DNA of 23,901 nucleotides from Clostridiales bacterium. GTDB taxonomy: Bacteria > Bacillota > Clostridia > Oscillospirales > Oscillospiraceae. The notes under the pieces were generated by a model, which was not told the DNA's origin, did not search any database, and worked only from the letters and a program-made list of their open reading frames with translations. This document shows positions 22,772 to 23,901 of this stretch, piece by piece. The DNA lies in NCBI GenBank assembly GCA_003522945.1, contig DPHR01000174.1:1-23901 (forward strand), written 5' to 3'. Made by a program: the position numbers and the translations under genes. Each line of letters opens with the position of its first letter. The stretch's first letter is position 1.

Positions 22772-23767
22772 ATGGAACGGCTGCACTATCTGGAGACCGG
22801 TTCGACCGATCCGGCCTACAATCTGGCGTTTGAAGAATACGTCCTGACCCACCGCATGGACGGCGACTATCTGATCCTCTGGCAGAACGACAATACCGTC
22901 GTCGTCGGCCAGAACCAGAATACCGCCGCGGAGATCAACCGCGCCTTTGTCGAGGCCCACGGCGTGCATGTCGTGCGGCGCACGACGGGCGGCGGCGCGG
23001 TGTATCACGATCTCGGCAATCTCAACTACTCGTTCATCACCGACGAAGAGGCGGGCAGCCTGCGGCTCGAGCGCTTCACCGCGCCGGTCGTGGACGCGCT
23101 GGCCTCGCTCGGACTGCAGGCGGAGGCTTCGGGCCGCAACGACATTCTGGTCGAGGGCCGGAAGGTCTCCGGCACGGCCCAGCGCGTGTACAAGACCCGC
23201 ATCCTGCACCACGGGACGCTGCTGTTCGACTCCGACCCGGACATGGTGGCGGGCGCGCTGAACGTCGACCCGGAGAAGTTCCGGTCCAAGGGCCGCAAAT
23301 CCGTCCGCAGCCGCATCGGCAACATCCGCTCGTTTCTGAAGCAGGATATGACGCTGCAGGACTTCTGTGCGCACCTGCGCGTGAGTCTCGGCAAGACCGA
23401 TGTTGCCCCGGAGCAGCTGACCGCGGAGGAGCTGGCGCAGGTGCAGCGGCTGAAGGAGGAGAAGTACGACACCTGGGAATGGACCTACGGCAGATCTCCC
23501 CGCTACAACTACACCGGCAAGCGCCGCTGGCCGGGCGGCAATCTGGAGGTCTATGCGGAGATCCACGAGGGCAAGGCCGAGCAGATCCGCTTCTATGGCG
23601 ATTTCATGGCGGCCGCCAGCATGGACGCCGTGACCGCTGCGCTGACCGGCTGCCAGTTCCGCCCCGAGGCGTTCGGAAAGGTGCTGGACGGCTTTGACCT
23701 GCCCGTCTACTTTGGCGGCGTCACCAAGGATGAGATCCTGCAGACCATCTTCGATACACAGGCATAA
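22772..23767 (+). CDS. lplA: Lipoate-protein ligase A
   Basis: A 331-residue protein that would activate lipoate with ATP and attach it to a lysine of E2 or GcvH domains. The signature RRTTGGGAVYHDLGNLNYSF (binding loop) and GRNDILVEGRKVSGTA, containing the catalytic-region lysine in GRKVSG, are present, followed by HHGTLLFD. The C-terminal accessory domain is also there (about residues 230-331, with KYDTWEWTYGRSPRYN and WPGGNLEVYAEI), so this is the full-length LplA type. AAAAGGAG precedes the start. Pairing with peptidase T has no obvious pathway logic. No lipoylated protein is encoded in the window. Confidence 0.94.
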   Translation: MERLHYLETGSTDPAYNLAFEEYVLTHRMDGDYLILWQNDNTVVVGQNQNTAAEINRAFVEAHGVHVVRRTTGGGAVYHDLGNLNYSFITDEEAGSLRLERFTAPVVDALASLGLQAEASGRNDILVEGRKVSGTAQRVYKTRILHHGTLLFDSDPDMVAGALNVDPEKFRSKGRKSVRSRIGNIRSFLKQDMTLQDFCAHLRVSLGKTDVAPEQLTAEELAQVQRLKEEKYDTWEWTYGRSPRYNYTGKRRWPGGNLEVYAEIHEGKAEQIRFYGDFMAAASMDAVTAALTGCQFRPEAFGKVLDGFDLPVYFGGVTKDEILQTIFDTQA

Positions 23768-23775
23768 ACAGAAAA

Positions 23776-23809
23776 AACCGAAGCAGGCTTGCCTGCTTCG
23801 GTTATTTTT
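23776..23809. terminator. Bidirectional terminator between lplA and nrdD
   Basis: A perfect stem AACCGAAGCAGGC/GCCTGCTTCGGTT with a minimal loop. T-rich sequence follows it rightward and the A run on its left (23772-23777) gives a T run leftward, so it can serve both converging genes. Confidence 0.93.
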
Positions 23810-23823
23810 ATGAGTTTTGCGGG

Positions 23824-23901
23824 TCACAGATGAAGCACGCGGTCGCGGATCTCCTGGGTGCGGCCCTGGTTCCAGTACTGGGTGCCGATGTAGCCGCAGG
23901 T
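23824..23901 (-). CDS. nrdD: Anaerobic ribonucleoside-triphosphate reductase, C-terminal end only
   Basis: Only the last 25 residues are inside the window. On the minus strand they read TCGYIGTQYWNQGRTQEI and then RDRVLHL followed by TGA. This closely fits the end of class III (NrdD) reductases of Firmicutes, where the last zinc-site cysteine is followed by GYIG and a WNQGR segment, just after the glycyl radical region. The enzyme makes deoxynucleotides without oxygen and fits a strict anaerobe. The call rests on a short but distinctive piece; the rest of the gene lies to the right. Confidence 0.75.
   Translation of the reverse strand, partial: TCGYIGTQYWNQGRTQEIRDRVLHL

Noticed and set aside
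21488..23827. A 779-codon minus-strand open frame opposite pepT and lplA
   Set aside because: Shadow of two well-recognised plus-strand genes; no ribosome binding site and shadow-like His/Ala/Arg/Val composition.

Overview
The window looks like chromosome of a strictly anaerobic, moderately GC-rich Clostridia, most like an Oscillospiraceae gut commensal. I infer this from strong Shine-Dalgarno sites, lipoproteins with clostridial-type lipoboxes, the TIGR03960/TIGR03936 radical SAM pair, tRNA genes with encoded CCA ends and an NrdD tail. No species can be named from the sequence alone.

Layout. (1) 1-387: the 3' end of a large serine recombinase, so the edge of a mobile element. It faces a tRNA-Pro(CGG) gene that has its own consensus promoter and terminator. 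(2) 682-3166: two overlapping genes for a B12-binding radical SAM protein and its partner, then a tRNA-Leu(GAG) unit. (3) About 3360-6450: a visibly AT-richer cassette with a Crp/Fnr-type regulator, a sodium:solute symporter and a cytidine-deaminase-like enzyme, closed off by terminators on both sides. (4) 6603-16102: a sialic-acid (N-acetylneuraminate) utilisation locus in three transcription units. The leftward unit encodes a ROK-family protein, an SGNH esterase and a YesL-like membrane protein. A rightward unit encodes an AGE-type N-acylglucosamine 2-epimerase and an RpiR regulator. A second rightward unit encodes a sugar ABC importer (binding protein and two permeases) and a NanA-type lyase. 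The same 17-base palindromic sequence lies in both control regions, which ties them into one likely RpiR regulon. (5) 16173-21370: a leftward MacB-type export operon with two different membrane-fusion adaptors, an ATPase, a permease and possibly a small ORF. (6) 21548-23767: peptidase T and lipoate-protein ligase in tandem. The extreme C-terminus of an anaerobic ribonucleotide reductase then enters from the right on the minus strand.

How the genes work together. In the nan locus the importer would bring in sialic acid, and the esterase may strip O-acetyl groups. NanA would split Neu5Ac to ManNAc and pyruvate, and the AGE epimerase would convert ManNAc directly to GlcNAc. A sugar kinase, possibly the ROK protein, would then phosphorylate GlcNAc. 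This epimerise-first order resembles the Bacteroides-type route rather than the NanK/NanE route. No importer ATPase, NagA or NagB is encoded here, so those steps must be supplied from elsewhere.

The most novel points are the regulator/symporter/deaminase cassette (a possible nucleoside-salvage system using an SSS-family carrier), the shared RpiR operator, the atypical ROK protein, and the two-adaptor exporter in which one adaptor carries an extra domain at the tip of its coiled-coil hairpin.
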